64,000 nt of DNA, taken from Euglena gracilis (Eukaryota; Euglenida; Euglenophyceae; Euglenales). The notes below the pieces were generated by a model, which saw only the letters and a list, made by a program, of their open reading frames with translations, was not told the DNA's origin and did not search any database. This document shows positions 34,076 to 45,459 of this stretch, in pieces (positions within the stretch are counted from its first letter, which is position 1; every line of letters begins with the position of its first letter). The stretch is taken from contig CP154957.1 of the NCBI GenBank assembly GCA_039621445.1, positions 17,802,595 to 17,866,594 of the forward strand, read 5' to 3'. A program made the position numbers and the translations under genes.

Positions 34076-34665
34076 GAAAACGGCCAAGTCGAATAGAGGG
34101 AAAAGTGTACAAAATGGCCTGAAATGGCCAAATTGGCCAAAAAAACGCCCGTATCTCGGGCTGGGCGGGGAGTTGCGGGGAAACCAAAATCCCAGTAGAT
34201 AGAGCGTTCCAAGGGCTTCAATTTAGGTCTCTGGACATTTCCTTTGATTTTGCATCATTTTCGAGAAATTTTGAAAGCATCGATTTTTTGACCCACCCCC
34301 CGAAAACGGCTAAGTCGAACAGTGGGAAAAGTGTACAAAACGGCCAGCTGCGCCGAAAACGGCCGTATCTCGGGCTAGGCGAGGAGTTGGGGGGAAATCA
34401 AAATACCGGTAGATGGGGCGTTCCAAGGGCTTCAAATTAGGTCTCCGGACATTTCCTTTGATTTGGCTTCATTTTGGAGATATTTTGAAAATTGACATTT
34501 TTTTGGCAGTCCAAGGGGGGGGGGGCTCATCCAGGGGGGGCGGGTAAATCCTACCGAGTTTGGACCCCTTCGCGCGTGAATAACTCGGGCCTGGCGGGGA
34601 GTTGGGGGTCAAACCCAGGTGATTCGGAAACTAGGAATCCAGTCGCTCGTGACTGAAAAAAAAAA
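34076..34665. repeat. Satellite linker copy 1
   Basis: The linker holds two related ~220-bp units with GGAAAAGTGTACAAAA, CGTATCTCGGGCT, GGCGTTCCAAGGGCTTCAA and GGACATTTCCTTTGATTT, ending in CCAGTCGCTCGTGACTG. A homologous copy lies at 36,495-37,095. Confidence 0.9.
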
Positions 34666-36494
34666 TTTCGACTTTTTTGACCCGGTTTTGACCCAAAGTC
34701 AACGGGTCGGCGGCCCAAAACGGGGCGCTGGCGGGTCGAAAAACGCTCGTTTTCGGCTCAAAAACAGTTTTTCCAGGTCCGGGAGGCCAAAAAACATCGT
34801 TTCGGGCAAAAAAATTTTTTCGATTTTTTTCGACTTTTTTGACCCGGGTTTGACCCAAAGTCAATGGGTCGGCGGCCCAAAACGAGGCGCTGGCGGGTCG
34901 AAAAACGGTCGTTTTCGGCTCAAAAACTGTTTTTCCGGGTCCGGGAGGCCAAAAAACATCGTTTCGGGCAAAAAAATTTTTTTCGATTTTTTTCGACTTT
35001 TTTGACCCGGTTTTGACCCAAAGTCAACGGGTCGGCGGCCCAAAACGGGGCGCTGGCGGGTCGAAAAACGCTCGTTTTCGGCTCAAAAACAGTTTTTCCA
35101 GGTCCGGGAGGCCAAAAAACATCGTTTCGGGCAAAAAAAATTTTTTCGATTTTTTTCGACTTTTTTGACCCGGTTTTGACCCAAAGTCAATGGGTCGGCG
35201 GCCCAAAACGGGGCGCCGGCGGGTCGAAAAACGCTCGTTTTCGGCTCAAAAACAGTTTTTTTTTCCGGGTCCCTGAGGGCAAAAAACCATCGTTTCGGGC
35301 AAAAAAATTTTTTTCGATTTTTTTCGACTTTTTTGACCCGGTTTTGACCCAAAGTCAATGGGTCGGCGGCCCAAAAAGGGGCGACGGTGGGTCGAAAAAC
35401 GCTCGTTTTCGGCTCAAAAACAGTTTTCCGGGTCCGGGAGGCCAAAAAACATCGTTTCGGGCAAAAAAAATTTTTTTCGATTTTTTTCGACTTTTTTGAC
35501 CCGGTTTTGACCCAAAGTCAATGGGTCGGCGGCCCAAAACGGGGCGCTGGCGGGTCGAAAAACGCTCGTTTTCGGCTCAAAAATACTTTTTTTCGGTCCG
35601 CGACGCCAAAAAACATCGTTTCGGGCAAAAAAATTTTTTTCGATTTTTTTCGACTTTTTTGACCCGGTTTTGACCCAAAGTCAATGGGTCGGCGGCCCAA
35701 AACGGGGCGCTGGCGGGTCGAAAAACGCTCGTTTTCGGCTCAAAAACAGTTTTTTCCGGGTCCGGGAGGCCAAAAAACATCGTTTCGGGCAAAAAATTTT
35801 TTTCGATTTTTTTCGACTTTTTTGACCCGGTTTTGACCCAAAGTCAATGGGTCGGCGGCCCAAAACGGGGCGCTGGCGGGTCGAAAAACGCTCGTTTTCG
35901 GCTCAAAAACAGTTTTTCCGGGTCCGGGAGGCCAAAAAACATCGTTTCGGGCAAAAAAATTTTTTCGATTTTTTTCGACTTTTTTGACCTGGTTTTGACC
36001 CAAAGGTAATGGGCCGGCGGCCCAAAACGGGGCGCCGGCGGGTCGAAAAACGCTAGTTTTCGGCTCAAAAAACAGTTTTTTTTCGGCCAAAAAACATCGT
36101 TTCGGGCAAAAAAAATTTTTTCGATTTTTTTCGACTTTTTTGACCCGGGTTTGACCCAAAGTCAATGGGTCGGCGGCCCAAAACGGGGCGCCGGCGGGTC
36201 GAAAAACGGTCGTTTTCGGCTCAAAAAAAGTTTTTTTTTTTTTTTTTTTCCTTTTTTTTTTCTTCCGGGTCCGTGATGCCAAAAAACATCGTTTCGGGCA
36301 AAAATTTTTTTTTCGATTTTTTTCGACTTTTTTGACCCGGTTTTGACCCAAAGTCAATGGGTCGGCGGCCCAAAACGGGGCGCCGGCGGGTCGAAAAACG
36401 GTCGTTTTCGGCTCAAAAACTGTTTTTCCGGGTCCGGGAGGCCAAAAAACATCGTTTCGGGCAAAAAAAATTTTTCGATTTTTTTCGACTTTTT
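34666..36494. repeat. ~163-bp satellite, second block (about 11 units)
   Basis: About eleven head-to-tail units of the same satellite start near 34,698, 34,865, 35,028, 35,190, 35,359, 35,522, 35,685, 35,848, 36,010, 36,168 and 36,358. Units are nearly identical apart from A/T-run length and one unit with a T/C expansion at 36,229-36,261. Confidence 0.97.
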
Positions 36495-37110
36495 TGGCCG
36501 AAAACGGCGAAGTCGGACAGTGGAAAAAGTGTACAAAACGGCCTAAAATGGCCTAAATTGGCCGAAAAACGCCCGTATCTCGCGCTAGGCGGGGAGTTGT
36601 GGGGAAACCATAATCCCAGTACATAGAGCGTCCCAGGGGCTTCAATTTAGGTCTCTGGACATTTCCTTTGATTTTGCATCATTTTCGAGAAATTTTGAAA
36701 ACATTGGTTTTTTGACCCCCCACCCCCCGAAAACGGCTAAGTCGAACAGTGGGAAAAGTGTACAAAACGGCCATCCGGGCCAAAAACGGCCGTATCTCGG
36801 GCTGGGCGGGGAGTTGCGGGGAAATCAAAATACGGGTAGATGGGGCGTTCCAAGGGCTTCAAATTAGGTCTCCGGACATTTCCTTTGATTTGGCTTCATT
36901 TTGGAGATATTTTGAAAATTGACATTTTTTGGGTGAAATGGCAGAGTCCAAAGGGGGGGGGGCTTATCCAGGGGGGGCGGGTAAATCCTACCCAGTTTGG
37001 ACCCCTTCGCGCGTGAATAACTCGGGCCTGGCGGGGAGTTGGGGGTCAACTCCGGGTGATTCGGAAACTAGGAATCCAGTCGCTCGCGACTGGAAAAAAA
37101 AAATCCGGGA
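36495..37110. repeat. Satellite linker copy 2
   Basis: This is homologous to 34,076-34,665 in the same order and orientation, ending in CCAGTCGCTCGCGACTGG, itself a palindrome. The pattern satellite block, linker, satellite block, linker is a higher-order repeat. Confidence 0.9.
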
Positions 37111-37189
37111 ACCGGGCCGGTTCCCGAGGTGGCCCCGACCCGGGGGGGGGGCGGGGGGAGGGGGCGGGGGGGTCGAGGGGGGGGTTTCG

Positions 37190-37245
37190 CCGGTGGTAAG
37201 CTTCGCTCTTACCCATAAAGGGATAAGAGCTCAGCGACCCCCCCC
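37190..37245 (-). repeat. Boundary motif GTCGCTGAGCTCTTATC, inverted copy
   Basis: On the minus strand the segment reads GTCGCTGAGCTCTTATCCC, TTTATGGGTAAGAGCGAAGC, TTACCACC. The same motif occurs on the plus strand at 41,170, 41,960 and 43,230. It contains a short stem CTCTTA/TAAGAG. Confidence 0.85.
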
Positions 37246-37257
37246 CTACCACCTACC

Positions 37258-37420
37258 TCAATACCGAAGGGCTTCCCATCCATCCCTGACCAGCGTGTTG
37301 TGCCACGGGGTGGACTCGGTGTCGAAGATGCTCTCCCCTTTGAGGGAGCCCAGCTCAACTGATCCGAACTTTGGAACTCCGGGAATGTGCATTGTGACAG
37401 GCAAGAGGTTGCCTGCGCAG
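37258..37420 (-). CDS. Possible isolated exon (KFGSVELGSLKGESIFDTES)
   Basis: The minus strand reads KFGSVELGSLKGESIFDTES, then TPWHNTLVRDGWEALRY and a stop. Composition and codon use resemble real coding sequence. I recognise no family. It may be an upstream exon of the histidine-kinase gene or a remnant of another gene. Confidence 0.3.
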
Positions 37421-37835
37421 CGGGAAGCGCACAGCGCGCAAAGGACAAGAGGCAACTACCAACGAACAGCCACCGGAATGTGTCCACCTTCTCCCCCACC
37501 CTGGCAAGTAAAGCACCGCTGCCTTTCAAAACAAAAAAGGGAGTTTGATTAGGGACCTTGAGGAGTGTACTAGCTAGCCATTTTGCTGGCAAGCGAGAAA
37601 AAACCATCAGCTACAACCCTCCCCCCCCCGGGGGGGTACTACAAGCCTCAAGCAGAAGCCTGCTGACCAATCGCTGTGTTGTTAAGTCGATATGATCGCT
37701 CCAAGTCAGTTTTTTATCCCCTCCCTTTTCAAATTGTCTTCTAACTTCCATCCTTTGATTGCAGGTGAGGGTGGTGATAATTTTGCTCATCTGTTTGAAA
37801 AAAAAAACACACTGTTGACTCCCATGCCGTTACTG

Positions 37836-38333
37836 CAGAAAAAAAAAACAGTTCATTAGCCCACACCCACCCCACCCCAACCAACCAACCAACCAACCAA
37901 CCCACCAACCCACCAACCAATGCAGAAAAAAAAACAGTTCATTAGCCCACACCCACCCCACCCCAACCAACCAACCAACCAACCAACCCACCAACCAACC
38001 CACTGACCAACCAACCAACCAACCAACCCACCAACCAACCAACCAACCAACCAACCAACCAACCAACCAACCAACCAACCAACCAACCCACCCACCAACC
38101 GACCAACCAACCAACCAACCAACCAACCCACCAACCAACCAACCAACCAACCCACCAACCAACCAACCAACCAACCAACCAACCAACCAACCAACCAACC
38201 AACCAACCAACCAACCAACCAACCAACCAACCAACCAACCAACCAACCAACCCACCCACCGACCAACCAACCAACCAACCCACCAACCAACCAACCCACC
38301 CACCTACCAACCAACCAACCACCAACCCCGGCG
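37836..38333. repeat. (CCAA)n / (TTGG)n array with a duplicated 84-bp edge
   Basis: About 450 bases of CCAA units are broken by CCACC and one GACC. At the left edge a segment with AAAACAGTTCATTAGCCCAC is duplicated, 84 bp apart. The Leu/Val/Gly/Trp frames are repeat products. Confidence 0.97.
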
Positions 38334-38399
38334 GGGCGACGGTGGCAGGTTGAAGGACGGAACAAGCACAAGATGGTCGAAATGGTTGAAGGGTGAGGG

Positions 38400-39520
38400 G
38401 ACAAGACCGCAGTTTAGCCCGTGTGGCTAACCTTTGGGGGCCATCACCTTTGCGTCTAAGGAGGATGGTGGCCAAGCGCCAGAGAGAGGGAAGCGCCTGG
38501 GGGGACCTCAGACAGGATGATCATCGCCCCAGAATCGCCCATTGCACATAAACACGCAGTAACTTAGTTATATTGGTGGTGCAAGGTTGTTGAAGGTTTG
38601 GAAAAGCACCGTGGTTTACCTCCTCTGAGATGTCTTGCTGAGCACTACTCTCCTTCCGAGGCTCTTCTGCACCTTGAAAGCTTTCGCCAAAACACCTGTG
38701 GACACCTGGTCACAATCACAAGCCAAGGAGACAGGAGTGCGGCTGCCCACCCTCCATAAAACGTTCACCAGAAGCTGGTGAAAAAAAGGGGAATACAAAA
38801 GGAAGGAAATAAGGAAGGGCAATGAAGTGGAGGGGCGGGGCCCTGTAACCCCAGGTTGGCGGAAAAGTTTTGTGTGACGGTGAAATTTGTTCCGCTGGTT
38901 TCTTTCCCCGCCACACAGACGGCATCCAGGAGAGTAGGGGTAAATATGACTCAGGTGTACATGGGAAACCCGCACCATTTACCAGAGCGTCTGCCTATCT
39001 CCCCCTACTTGGGAAACTGTCCTGCTTAAGGAATTGCTTGCTCGCCCCTCAGACTGGACAAGGAAGGTTGGAAGCACAAAGGTTTCCAGCTTCATGCAGA
39101 GAAATTTGTGCTGCGACATCAATGCCCCTATTCAAAATAGACAAAAAGAGCGTACCATTGGTGGAGGTGAAGAGGGAGGGGACCCACCACAAGCGGAGTG
39201 ACGTGGAGCTCCGCCTGCGCTGCAGAATGGGGCAAGCACACAACACACTATGGGGAGGGTGGGGGACGGGCGGACGCGGCTGCTGTTGAGAGACCACAAT
39301 CGCCGCCGGGGGCAGGGCTGGGTTACTGGAGCAAACCGACGGAACGGGGCACCTCGCGAGGGGGCCGTGTGCATCGCACCCGTTTCCTGGGGAATTACGC
39401 AAAGCAAAGTGCGCGTCAGGGGGTCTGTTGCAGAATGGAATAGGGGGGGGGGACGCGGGACTGCTTGGATTGGCAGCGAAAATTCATCCCTGAAAAATGG
39501 AAAAAAAACCCATTATCATT
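38400..39520. other. Weak exon candidates, strand uncertain
   Basis: A minus-strand segment at 38,623-38,695 lies between ACAG and a good donor GAG|GTAAAC. Open frames at 38,870-39,290 occur on both strands. No domain was recognised, so I list only the region. Confidence 0.2.
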
Positions 39521-39544
39521 ATTATTACACCGCTTGGATGCCGC

Positions 39545-39955
39545 AACCACCCTCCTGTGTGGCGGACATTAGGGCAAGCTTGGCACAATTAGGGCAAACG
39601 ACACGCCGCCCACAGGCCTTCCCCCCGAGCTGAATGGCAAATATTTTGGTTAGAAAAAAAAGTGTAATGCGAAACCCCACCCCAGCAACCAGCATACGAA
39701 ACGATGCATTTAGGATCCCACACAACCCTGCACCGAGCACACTGCGGACACAGCAGTGCGTCCGGATCAAGGCTCGGGCTGCACTTGAAGGGGGGGGGCC
39801 TTGTGGCTACATACGCCGAGCTGGTTCCTTGGATTTGGGTGTACGCCGCACCATACGGCGCACACCCACGGGGCCAGCTGTGGGTAATTGCCGGAGGCTG
39901 GAGCTGACAATCGAACCCAAGAGCTTTCGTCACACCCACCTCAAAGGGCCTGCGG
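39545..39955 (-). CDS. Possible Cys-rich exons (provisional)
   Basis: The minus strand reads LLCPQCARCR at about 39,730-39,765 and, after acceptor CATTCAG, LGGKACGRRVVCPNCAKLAL at about 39,580-39,632. The CxxC pairs suggest a zinc-binding module but no known family fits. An upstream acceptor CCCCGCAG lies at about 39,950. Low confidence. Confidence 0.3.
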
Positions 39956-40019
39956 GGATGAGGCATGGGGCATGGCACTGGGCACTTGGGACACTGGGCC
40001 GGCAGGGATGGGGCTGTCC

Positions 40020-40275
40020 GGACCCCCCCAGCCAAGGACAGTCAGTCACATTTCGGCCCAGAACAAAGCACTGAAAAAGTGAGTGGTCCTAATCAATCAA
40101 AAAAAACAACCAGGGTACTACTTGGCAAAAATTCCAAAATTTTCGGCGCAAAGTGCCAAAAGGGAAACGAAAACTGGCCCTTTTGGGGTCCGCCCATTGC
40201 TTGCTGACCCAAGGGAGTCACCTTCCACTTTTAAAAAACCAGTCAGTCACTTTTCAAAAACCCGTCGTCCACTTC
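40020..40275. repeat. CAGTCAGTCAC repeat family, copy 1
   Basis: ACAGTCAGTCAC near 40,038 and CCAGTCAGTCACTTTTC near 40,240 flank a segment with the GC-hairpin word CGGCGCAAAGTGCC. Related copies are at 47,395-47,655 and, inverted, at 57,250-57,530. Confidence 0.6.
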
Positions 40276-40429
40276 CAACCACCTGGAGGGTCACTCTGGA
40301 CGCTCTGGCGAAATGGCTGAAAGCCAATGGATTCCCCCCCAAAAACAAAACAAACACATTTAAAGCAATCTTGGGGGGGGGGGGGCAGCAGGGACCCCCC
40401 AAACCTGGACACTCCAGGGATTACCATCC

Positions 40430-40555
40430 TGCAGTGCCGGCACCGTGTGGCACTGCGTGGCACTGCGTTGCACTGTGTGACACTGCGTGGCACCGCATGG
40501 CACTGCGTGACAGCGCGTGGCACTGCGTGCCACTCGCTGGCACTGCAGGCTGTTA
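40430..40555. repeat. GGCACTGCGT minisatellite
   Basis: About eleven units of 10-11 bp (GTGGCACTGCGT, GTGACACTGCG and similar) run head to tail. Confidence 0.9.
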
Positions 40556-40699
40556 AGCCACTTGTTTTTGCATCATTGACTTTTTCGGGCAATTCTGGTC
40601 GTTTTATACAACTTTTTGGGGCAATTTGACGACTTCTGGCAAGAAATGTCGAACAATGACCAAAAAATACCTGCATAGCGCTAAACCCCCCACCCGTTA

Positions 40700-41165
40700 A
40701 GAAACCCGTTTCCTATAGGTGGGTTTCCAAAAACCGACCGAAAACGTTTCTTATAGGTGGGGTTCCTTATCGGCAGGTGTCGAGGTCATTGCTAGGAGGT
40801 TTCTTGTAGGTGGGAGTTTCTCATAGGTGGCTCCTAATGCCTATGCCCATCCTCCTTGCAGTCTATTGTAGCGTTGGACAGTGAACCTTGGTCCGAAGCT
40901 TTGGAGAGAGTGTATTGCGAGTCTGACAGGTCAGACTCTGAGGGGGGGGGTGAGGAAACGTGGAGTGTGCACCTCCGAGAATTGTGCTCGACTGCTCCCG
41001 TTTAACATGGCATTTCTTGCGGCTTCTTATAGGTGGCCAACCAAGAGCTCCCAAGGGGTTTCTTACAGGTGGGGGTTTCTTATGGGTGGGTGTTGGTCCG
41101 AAAAACCCCAAAGGGTTTCTTATAGGTGGGGGTTTCTTATAGAGGAGGGTTTCTTATAGGGTGGG
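40700..41165. repeat. Interspersed TTTCTTATAGGTGGG repeat
   Basis: About ten copies of the 15-mer or close variants (TTTCTTACAGGTGGG, TTTCTCATAGGTGG) occur at uneven spacing; spacers include unrelated sequence such as 40,840-41,020. The last four copies are nearly tandem. Confidence 0.85.
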
Positions 41166-41167
41166 GG

Positions 41168-41470
41168 GGGGTCGCTGAGCTCTTATCTCTTTAGAGTAAG
41201 GGCGAAGCTGAACCCTGGGGAAAAGGGGGGGTTGGACCCCCCCGCCCCCCCTCCCCGCCCCCCCCCCGGGTCGGGGCCACCACGGGAACTGGCGGATTAT
41301 CACCATGATCCCGGCCCAATTCCCAAAAAAAAATTTTCAGTCGCGAGCGACTGGATTTCTAGTTTCCGAATCACCTCCATTTGACCCCCAACTCCCCGCC
41401 AGGCCCGAGCTATTAATGCGCGAGGGGTCCAAACTGGGTACGATTGGCCCGCCTCCCCCCCCCCCCTCTT
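41168..41470. repeat. Boundary motif plus inverted linker end
   Basis: GTCGCTGAGCTCTTATCTC at 41,170 is followed by C-runs, then CAGTCGCGAGCGACTGG and CTAGTTTCCGAATCAC at 41,337-41,375. These are the reverse complement of the linker end at 36,990-37,095. Together with the motif at 37,190 this frames a 4-kb segment between inverted copies. Confidence 0.85.
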
Positions 41471-41877
41471 CCGACGCTGCCATTTTGCCAGGGTCCAAAT
41501 ATCGGTCAAAAAATGAATTTTTCGAAATATCTCGAGAAACGCACATTATTTCCGGAAATGTCGGTCTGACGAAATGTACCCCCGGAGGCCCTCTATCAGC
41601 CCCCGTTCGCCGTTTGGCTGCCGATACGCCTGGCCCGTGTTCCAGCGTTCCTTTGCGGCCCAAAATGGCCATTTTGGGGTGCTTTTTGGACCGTTTTTGG
41701 GCCGAAAAAAATAGGCTTTTCAAAAATATCTCGACAATGAAGCAAAATCAAAGGAAAAGTCCGGAGAGCAAAAATGAAGCCCTTGGAATGCCCTATCCAA
41801 CCATGGTTTACTTTTCCCCCAACTCTTTGTGTAGCCCCAGTCAAGCACCCATAGTCAAGCCCAAAAATCTCCCCATG

Positions 41878-41952
41878 TTAGGACATTTTAGGCCCATTTC
41901 AGGCCATTTTAGGCCATTTAAGGCCACTTTAGGCCATTTTAGGCCATTTTAA
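41878..41952. repeat. (GGCCATTTTA)n minisatellite
   Basis: Units of 10-12 bp, TTTAGGCCAT and variants. A second array lies at 45,460-45,595. Confidence 0.9.
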
Positions 41953-41954
41953 GG

Positions 41955-43228
41955 TATAGGTGTCGCTGAGCTCTTATCTCTTTATGGGAAAGAGCGAAGC
42001 TTACCACCCCGGCGACGGGGGGTCCGCCCCCCCCCCCCCCCCGCCCCCCCCCCCCCCCCCCCCTGGGTAGGTCTGGACACCCGAGGATTATCGATGTGAT
42101 TGGATTTCCGGGCCCCCAAAGTGAATAGCCTATAGGTTAGGGGACGATCCCTAGTTTCTCCAGAGCCGTCGGGTTACCCACAACTCCCTGCCAGTCTGGA
42201 GATATGGCCCGAGCAAAAAAGTTGTCTGCCGTTTTTTTTCTCCGGGAAATTGCAGGGTCATTTTGGGGTCAAAAAATCGAAAAATTCAAAATATCTCGAA
42301 AACGCTGGGGAGTTGAGAAAAAGTAAAGAGGACCTCATTCCACAACTTTGGGACGCCCGATCGATCGGTATGCGCGGTTTGGGCCAACTCCTCGCCTAGC
42401 CCAAGATATGGCCGTTTTGGGGTTTTGGGCCAGTTTTGCCAGTTTTGGCCATTTCGGGCCCGTTCGGGGCCCGAAACCGTAAATTGGCCATATCTCGGGC
42501 TAGAGGAGGAGTTGGGACCCAAACCACGGGGTCAATCATGAGGTTTAGGGGGGGGGGTCGACCGTTTTTTGGGGTAGCCGGGGCCTGGTTGTGCGATTTT
42601 GGGCCAGTTTTTGGGTATTCGACCTCTGCGGGCGCTGTGAGGGCGGCTGGGCGAGGGGGGGTCGGGTCGGGATGCAGGTCGAGAACAAAAATTTTGAAAA
42701 AAAAAATTGCTCAAAAACACTGTTTTTCACTTTAGAGCATCAAAAAAAGTGTTTTTGAGCAAAAAAAAAAATTTCCGACCCGGACCACCCCATGCCCCCC
42801 CTGGCTGGGCTCCCTGGCCGGTGGACTTAACCATTTTTTAGTCAAAAAGTCGAAAAAATTCGAAAAAAATATTTTTGCCCAAAACCATGTTTTTTGACCT
42901 CCCGGACCCTAAAAATGTATTTTTCGGCCAAAAATGAGCGTTTTTGATCCCCGGACCCCCGTTTTTGGCCGGAAACCAATGGATTTTGGGTCATTTTCGG
43001 GTAAAAAAAGTCAAAAAAAATCGAAAAAAAGTTTTTTGCCCAAAACGATGTTTTTGGACCTCCCGGACCTGGAAAAAGTGTTTTTGAACCGAAAATGAGC
43101 GCCAGCCGGGCCGCCAGGCCGCCGGCCGGGCCGGGCCGCCGGGCTGCCGGCCGGGCCGGGCCGCGCCGCTGGGCCGCTGGCAGGCCGGGCCGGGCCGGGG
43201 TGGTTTCCCAAAGAGCTCAGCTCTACGT
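41955..43228. repeat. Tandem ~1.2-kb repeat, unit A
   Basis: The unit starts GTCGCTGAGCTCTTATC and continues through a C-run block, AAAGTGAATAGCCTATAGG, GAGCAAAAAAGTTGTCT, CGATCGATCGGTATGCGCG and CTCAAAAACACT. It ends in satellite-related sequence. The same order is repeated in unit B. Confidence 0.88.
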
Positions 43229-44398
43229 CACACCCTGGTCGCCGAGCTCTTATCTCTTTAGAGCAAGAGCGAAGCTTACCACCGGGGTTGGGGACCCCCC
43301 CTTACAGCCGCCCCCCCCCCGCCCCCCCCCCCCCCCCCCCCCCCCCCCCTGAGTAGGCAGGGAGGTCTGAAGATTATTGTTGTGACCAAATTTTCAGGTC
43401 CCCAAAGTGAATATCCTATAGGCTAGGAGACGGTCCCAGGATTCTAACCCCCACAATAGCCCTAGCTCCCCGCCAGTTCGGAGATCTGGCCCGAGCAAAA
43501 AAGTTGTCTACCGTTTTTTTTTTCCGGGGAAATTGCAGGTTTTTTGGGGGTCAAAAAATCGAAAATTTCAAAATATCTCGAAAATGCTGCGGAGTTGAGG
43601 AAAAGTGATGGGGGACCTCATTTGACAACTTTGGAACGCCCGATCGATCGGTATGCGCGCTTTGGGCCAACTCCTCGCCTAGCCCGAGATACGGCCGTTT
43701 TGGGGTTTTGGGCCAGTTTTGCCAGTTCTGGCCATTTTGGGGCCCGAAACCGTAATTTGGCCGTATCGCGGGCGACGAGGAGTTGGGACCCAAACCAGGG
43801 GTCAATCATTAGGTTTAGGGGGGGGGGGTTGACCGTTTTTTGTTTTGTTCGCAGGGTCTGGTTGTGCGATTTTGGGCCATTTTTGGGTATCCGGGGACCC
43901 CTGCGGGCGCCGTGAGGGCGGCAGGGCGAGGGGGGGGTCGGTGGCAGGTCGGGACACAAAATTTTGAATTTTTTTTTCGCTCAAAAACACTTTTTTCCAC
44001 TTCAGAACATCAAAAAAAGTGTTTTTGGGCGAAAAAAAATTTTCCGACCCGGACCCCCCCCCTAGCTAGGGCCCGCCCCCCTGGCCGGTGGACTTAGCCA
44101 TTTTTGGGTCAAAAAATCGAAAAAAATCGAAAAAAATTTTTGCCCAAAGCTATGATTTTTGACCTCCCGGACCCGAAAAAAGTGTTTTCGAGCCAAAAAT
44201 GAGCGTTTTTCGACCCGCCAGCGCCACGTTTTGGGGCGCCAACCCATTGACTTTGGGTCAAAACCGGATCAAAAAGTCGAAAAAAATCGAAAAAAATTTT
44301 GCCCAAAACAATGTTTTTTGGCCTCCCTGACCCGGAAAAACTGTTTTTGAGCCGAAAATGAGCGTTTTTCCCGGGCCGGGCCGGGATGGTCTCCCAAA
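43229..44398. repeat. Tandem ~1.2-kb repeat, unit B
   Basis: This unit is homologous to 41,955-43,228 from GTCGCCGAGCTCTTATC onward, with point differences and different C-run length. The word CAAAGAGCTCAGCTCTACG at 43,208 and 44,394 marks the end of each unit. Confidence 0.88.
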
Positions 44399-44514
44399 GA
44401 GCTCAGCTCTACGTCACACCCTGGTTCTGAAAATCATAATTTTGCGTTATTTTTGTCCCGAAAACTGCGTCATAACGTGTGCAAACCTTCTCTTATTCAG
44501 TAATACAGTGAGTG

Positions 44515-44825
44515 GACAGGGTTATTCACACCATTTGGACAACATTGCTGAAACTTTTGGACAAAATTATTGAAAGTTTTGGACAAAAATATTGAAACTC
44601 AGAAAAAAAATAAGCACATGGAAACTGAGGAAATCCTCAAACCTTGTATTGTGTTCAAAGTGTAATCCCATGCGTCCTCTGCCTGGGGATATCCAGGGAG
44701 CCCCCCCAACTGCCAAAAAAAATTGGTAGTTTCAATAACTTTGCCCAAAAGTTTCAATACCTTTGTCCAAATTTTCAATAATTTTGTCTGAAAGTTTCAA
44801 TTATTTGTCCGAAATTTTTAATATC
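44515..44825. repeat. Imperfect inverted repeat of TTGGACAAAATTATTGAAA
   Basis: TTTTGGACAAAATTATTGAAA units at 44,549-44,597 are matched by inverted units (TTTCAATAATTTTGTC) at 44,755-44,820. Arms are about 45 bp and loosely conserved. Confidence 0.6.
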
Positions 44826-45455
44826 TCTGGGTCCCGGCTGTAAGAAATGTGCATCCAAAAAAGCATTCAAAATTCATGAACACTAGGTCAAAATCACGGG
44901 AAGCTCAACAAATCTAAATTCATACCCACAGAAGAATTCTGAACAATGACAATGCACGGCAGTGAAAAATTTTCAGAAAAAAAAATGGACAAATACTAAA
45001 AAATTTTATTTGCGTAACCAAAAAGCGCAAAAATATGCTGGATCGTGATTTGAAGGAATCCTGGTACCTAAAGAATAAGCATATACATCTTTCAATGGAA
45101 ATTTTCCCAACATCTTTCACCTTTTTTTATATCTTTTTTCCCTGTATTTTCCCCCATACTTCTAAATTTGCACGGTTTCATTATTTGCGAAACAGACATC
45201 GGTGCACGCCAAAAAAGATGGGAGTAAGAAAAAATAAAGCTCTCGAAACCTTAAAAATTCAGCTACCAAAAGAAGGTTGGCGGCCGTGGATTTGGGGACT
45301 AACACTATTATTATCTGGGATAAAAAGTGGGCCTTGTGGGGCTGCGCTCCTCCACCAAATCCACTGTTCACCGTCCACATTAACAAAAGTCACCGAAAAT
45401 AATTACCTGAATGGCTTTAGTTGTTCACAAAAAAAATTGTCGTGCAGCAGAATTT
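44826..45455. other. AT-rich spacer, no recognised gene
   Basis: Both strands have open frames (plus 45,035-45,487; minus 44,920-45,120) with no recognisable domain and A/T-rich codons unlike the kinase exons. Confidence 0.35.
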
Positions 45456-45459
45456 TTCC

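Noticed and set aside
33576-36626. Repeated frames with RVEKRSF and FFDFFRLF motifs, up to 208 codons
   Set aside because: They come from the 163-bp satellite. The unit length is not a multiple of three, so the apparent repeats shift between frames.
37830-38475. Leu-Val-Gly-Trp repeat proteins resembling membrane or adhesive repeats
   Set aside because: Translation of the TTGG tetranucleotide array; all three frames give the same repeat.
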